The notes beneath the pieces are model-generated. The model saw only the letters and a list, made by a program, of their open reading frames with translations. It was not told where the DNA came from and ran no database searches. Made by a program: the position numbers and the translations under genes. DNA of 29,052 nucleotides from Nemertoderma westbladi (lineage: Eukaryota; Xenacoelomorpha; Nemertodermatida; Nemertodermatidae). The stretch spans positions 1 through 29,052 of the forward strand of contig JAUCBJ010003278.1 of the NCBI GenBank assembly GCA_032718475.1, written 5' to 3'. Position 1 is the first letter of the stretch, and the number at the start of each line of letters is the position of its first letter. Shown one piece after another: positions 26,441 through 29,052 of this stretch.

Positions 26441-27907
26441 ATCGCATCCCGGTGCTATCGCTGCTATCTCGCACCGTCCAGTCCTCATCTCCAGGACCTC
26501 ATCTTTGCTGGAGATGGTTGTTACCGCCATTCTACTTGGCCTCGTTTTCAATCCTATCTCTTCGGCCACCCAATTTTCGACCAACGTGAAGGCTGCTCCA
26601 CTGTCGACCAGCATCAGCGTGGTTACTGATCGATCGCCTTCTCCGATTACCCTCACTGGTACTACCCCGAGTAGTACCATTCCTCTCTTCTTCGCACCTA
26701 CAGTGCTTGTCGCCATCGTCTGTCCTTTGCCTTGACTGAATTTGATTGGTGTTTCCTTGCATTTGTTAGCTCTATGTCCACTCATCACGCATCGAGAACA
26801 GATTTCATTCCTCCTCGCGTATTCTATCTGATCTTCCCTGGGTAGTGCTTGCCAATATCTGCAGTTCATGGTCTGATGAAGTGCGTTGGTGTGTAATTGG
26901 CACTTGTTATTTGGGTTATATCCGTCCTTGTATAGTGCGCTGCGTATCGCACTTGCGTTCGTACCGAAGTCCCTACTGTTCTTATTGTTTGGGTTCGGCC
27001 TACTGGGCGTGTTGGGGTTATGTTTATTTGTGTTGTTATTTTTCCCCTGTCCGCTCCATGATGTAGTCTTACCCCCGGCTACATGTGGACTAGCAGTCCC
27101 CTGCATTGCCACGTATGGCAGCGATTGTCTGAGCTTTGGCAATGCGTTCGCTGTGTTGTGTTCTGGTTTCGGCCTACTGTATTCGGTCTTTGGCCCCTTT
27201 CCCAGACTATCCTCGCTATAGACTGGGTCTGTGATCAATTCGGCTTCATAGTTCAAGAAGCTCGACATTTCTTCTAGGCCCGGCTCCGCACCCTTCTTGT
27301 CTCGGGTAGAGAAAGCAATCTTCCTCCACTTGTTGCACAGCCACATCGGCAGTGCCTGCGCTATCGTGGTAATGTTATTAGACATGTTGAGTTCGTATGG
27401 CACATCTAGCGTCTTTAACACGATTAGCGCCTTCTCGACTTTGTTCGCAAATGTCTTTATGCTAACGGGGTTATCCTGTAGGCCACCCGATGTTATACCC
27501 CTCAGGGTTTGCCAGATGATCTTGGCTGGGTGCCCGTACTCCCTGTCTAGCGCCCGCCATGCTGTCGTGAAGCCGCCCTCGATGCCCTGGTACTGCCTCA
27601 CGATGTCGTATGCTGGGCCTCCTGTATACACCTGTAGATATTTTAGGCACTCCGCCTGCGTCAAGTTCTTTGTCAATATCTCATTGCTATACATGCGCCA
27701 AAACTGCAGGTATTCTTCCGGCCTACTCCCATCATATTTAAATGGTTCTACGGGTGGTAACTCGATCCTGGTTTTTAATGCATCGATTAATGTAGCCATT
27801 CCCATCGCTTGCGCTTCCAATGGGTTCGATGGGTGCTGTATAGATTCTCCCGTTGGGTACGGTCCACACGTCCTATCTGTTGTTCTCCTCTGAGTCGGAT
27901 ATATCAT
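26417..27907 (-). CDS. BEL/Pao-like Gag with zinc knuckles and retropepsin
   Basis: A 496-codon uninterrupted frame. Residues about 45-225 match the Gag region of BEL/Pao elements (DUF1759 type): IELPPVEPFKYDG, EEYLQFWRMY, CLKYLQVYTGGPAYDIVR and YGHPAKI. Residues 230-330 are low-complexity Asn/Pro/Lys. A zinc-knuckle pair follows: CX2HX9C (Cys336 to Cys349) and CX2CX4HX4C (Cys370, Cys373, His378, Cys383). Residues 405-490 are an aspartic protease with LVDSGAAFTLV (Asp435). Gag would assemble the particle and bind RNA, and the protease would cut the polyprotein. The reading frame is open upstream of the first ATG at 27907 as far as the C tract at 28050, so the true N-terminus lies further right. 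The frame ends where the next segment takes over in the -1 frame. Confidence 0.85.
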   Translation of the reverse strand: MIYPTQRRTTDRTCGPYPTGESIQHPSNPLEAQAMGMATLIDALKTRIELPPVEPFKYDGSRPEEYLQFWRMYSNEILTKNLTQAECLKYLQVYTGGPAYDIVRQYQGIEGGFTTAWRALDREYGHPAKIIWQTLRGITSGGLQDNPVSIKTFANKVEKALIVLKTLDVPYELNMSNNITTIAQALPMWLCNKWRKIAFSTRDKKGAEPGLEEMSSFLNYEAELITDPVYSEDSLGKGPKTEYSRPKPEHNTANALPKLRQSLPYVAMQGTASPHVAGGKTTSWSGQGKNNNTNKHNPNTPSRPNPNNKNSRDFGTNASAIRSALYKDGYNPNNKCQLHTNALHQTMNCRYWQALPREDQIEYARRNEICSRCVMSGHRANKCKETPIKFSQGKGQTMATSTVGAKKRGMVLLGVVPVRVIGEGDRSVTTLMLVDSGAAFTLVENWVAEEIGLKTRPSRMAVTTISSKDEVLEMRTGRCEIAAIAPGCDYEVTPSR

Positions 27908-29050
27908 TGGGGGTAGCGGCCCCCTCCATATTTCGGTGTCGCATGATCTGTTCTCGTCCAGGGGGTTCGATGTTCTTATTCCTGTTTGAGTATATTGTTG
28001 ATATTGTGATGGGGGAATGTCACCCTGTCCCCCCCCCCCCCCCCCCCCCCACCGGTATGTTTGGTACTGGGGTTGATGTCAATATATTGGGGCCCATGCA
28101 CCTATCCGCAATAACTCTCCCTTCCCCTGGATGTATGTTATGTCCTTGCATGCTATAAGCATACTGCTGTGCTGGTACCGGTATAGGCCTATCCACTTCT
28201 GGCCTACCTACCGGTATGTACTCCGCGACTTCCGGGTTTAATCCCGTTGTCCGCGCTGCCCTATCGCCTACATTATCTCTCCCAGCATGGCCTATAGTAT
28301 GTGCAGTAAGGCCTACAGTATGTCCTACAGTCTGTAGCTATCGCTCGGGATTGAAGTTTAACCTTCTTGAATAATCCAAGAAGTCCTCCCCACGGCTACC
28401 GTATCCTCGATCGGCAGCTATATCCCGTCGGGAAGTTTCTCTTCGATCCCCTATACTGTTCTCGTTCTCGTACCGGTACACCCTGTACCCCTCTCTCGGC
28501 GTATAGTACACCTCGTCGGGTTGCGCTCCTCCGGGACGACGGCAATCTCCTGGAGTTCGACCCCACTAACTCTCCGTCTCCATCTCTACCACCGACGGCT
28601 CGCTATCCGTCCTTGCTCTCCTGTCGTTCGCGATGACACTTCTTCTACTCTCTTCCCTCCTTCTCTCTGCAGTGTAGCGTCCCCGCTCGCGAGATCTCTC
28701 GTCGACCTCCCGGTTAAACTCCACTGTTCTTCTTCCCTCTTCTGACTGGGCTCGACGTCTCGTCGCTCGCCCTCTCGCGACGTTAACCTCTCTCTCTCTA
28801 CCCGGTCGCACGCCGCTGGGGATACTCGTAATCCCCCTACTATTCTCCATCGCCGGGTGCTGCGGTTCACCTAATTCGCCCCGCGCATTATCCGCCGACG
28901 CCTGTGGGACACTCTCTGCCCCCCCCCCCCCTCCCACTTTCCACCTATCACTTCACTATCTCTTACTTCACTTCTACTCCCCTCTCTAGTCGACGCACTA
29001 ACTCTACTGCGGCTGGGTCTATTCACCCCCGCCTCTCCCTCTATCACTGC
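27908..29050 (-). pseudogene. Gag N-terminal region, interrupted, running off the right edge
   Basis: On the minus strand three consecutive open stretches read as one hydrophilic protein region. From the edge to about 28935 it is serine/arginine-rich. From 28937 to about 28051 it is arginine/glutamate-rich, then tyrosine/proline-rich, with in-frame TAG stops at 28568-28566 and 28340-28338. From about 28050 onward it is in frame with the Gag at 27907. The two frame changes fall at C tracts on the plus strand (13 bases at 28919-28931 and 22 bases at 28029-28050) that encode poly-glycine. Frame residues by coordinate are consistent: 28937, 28568, 28340 and 28151 share one frame. This shows either a decayed copy or length errors in homopolymers plus two real stops. 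Confidence 0.6.
28029..28050. repeat. 22-base C tract in the Gag reading frame
   Basis: Uninterrupted C run, poly-G on the coding strand. The reading frame on either side of it differs by one base, so its length decides whether the upstream and downstream Gag frames join. A similar 13-base C run is at 28919-28931. Confidence 0.9.
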
Positions 29051-29052
29051 AT

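Noticed and set aside
25481-27893. Plus-strand frames up to 294 codons across the Gag/protease region
   Set aside because: Antisense to recognisable Gag, zinc knuckles and protease; no domains of their own.
28566-28937. Arginine-rich 123-codon frame as a separate gene
   Set aside because: It is in phase with the following stretches and fits better as part of the interrupted Gag N-terminal region.

Overview
The window looks like nuclear DNA of an animal, probably a marine invertebrate. The reasons are GT-AG splice sites, long AT-rich intergenic DNA, many short palindromic repeats, tRNA-derived SINE heads, an EEP-type LINE and a BEL/Pao-type LTR retroelement (a group found in animals). The species cannot be fixed from sequence alone. 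No bacterial operon, rRNA gene, intact tRNA gene or CRISPR array is visible.

Layout. 1-2850: a 1.67-kb-spaced direct duplication carrying A-rich tracts and a minus-strand tRNA-like (pol III) head. 4265-4880: a degenerate 65-70 bp tandem array. 5161-6853: an unrecognised minus-strand gene with two coding exons whose splice phases match, followed upstream by a SINE head, a C-rich dispersed repeat and a possible noncoding first exon near 8023. 8836-10331: a small plus-strand zinc-knuckle exon and a 147-codon ORF that may be the C-terminal remnant of a THAP/P-element-type transposase, separated by a nested foldback element. 10980-12370: a MITE, a 168-bp tandem array, a 20-21 bp minisatellite and another SINE head. 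13093-14875: the 5' part of a decayed LINE (endonuclease plus start of reverse transcriptase), cut off by a dispersed repeat. 14958-20472: AT-rich repeat territory with inverted copies of two repeat families and several long palindromes.

20714-29052 is different in composition: GC-richer, purine-rich on the minus strand, and read entirely on the minus strand. From the right edge leftwards it holds a broken Gag reading frame (arginine-rich, with poly-glycine-encoding G tracts), a BEL/Pao-like Gag with zinc knuckles and a retropepsin, an acidic linker, then no reverse transcriptase, RNase H or integrase. Instead, after hairpin-rich and 52-bp tandem-repeat DNA, comes a 550-codon ORF combining a DEDD-type 3'-5' exonuclease-like domain with three CCHC zinc knuckles. 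A run of hairpins, a G-rich polypurine tract and a 589-bp LTR (TGT...ACA) follow. The best candidate for something undescribed is this non-autonomous-looking BEL/Pao relative with an exonuclease-plus-zinc-knuckle accessory protein and a structured 3' end. Several stops and frame changes show that this copy is decayed or carries sequence errors in homopolymers.
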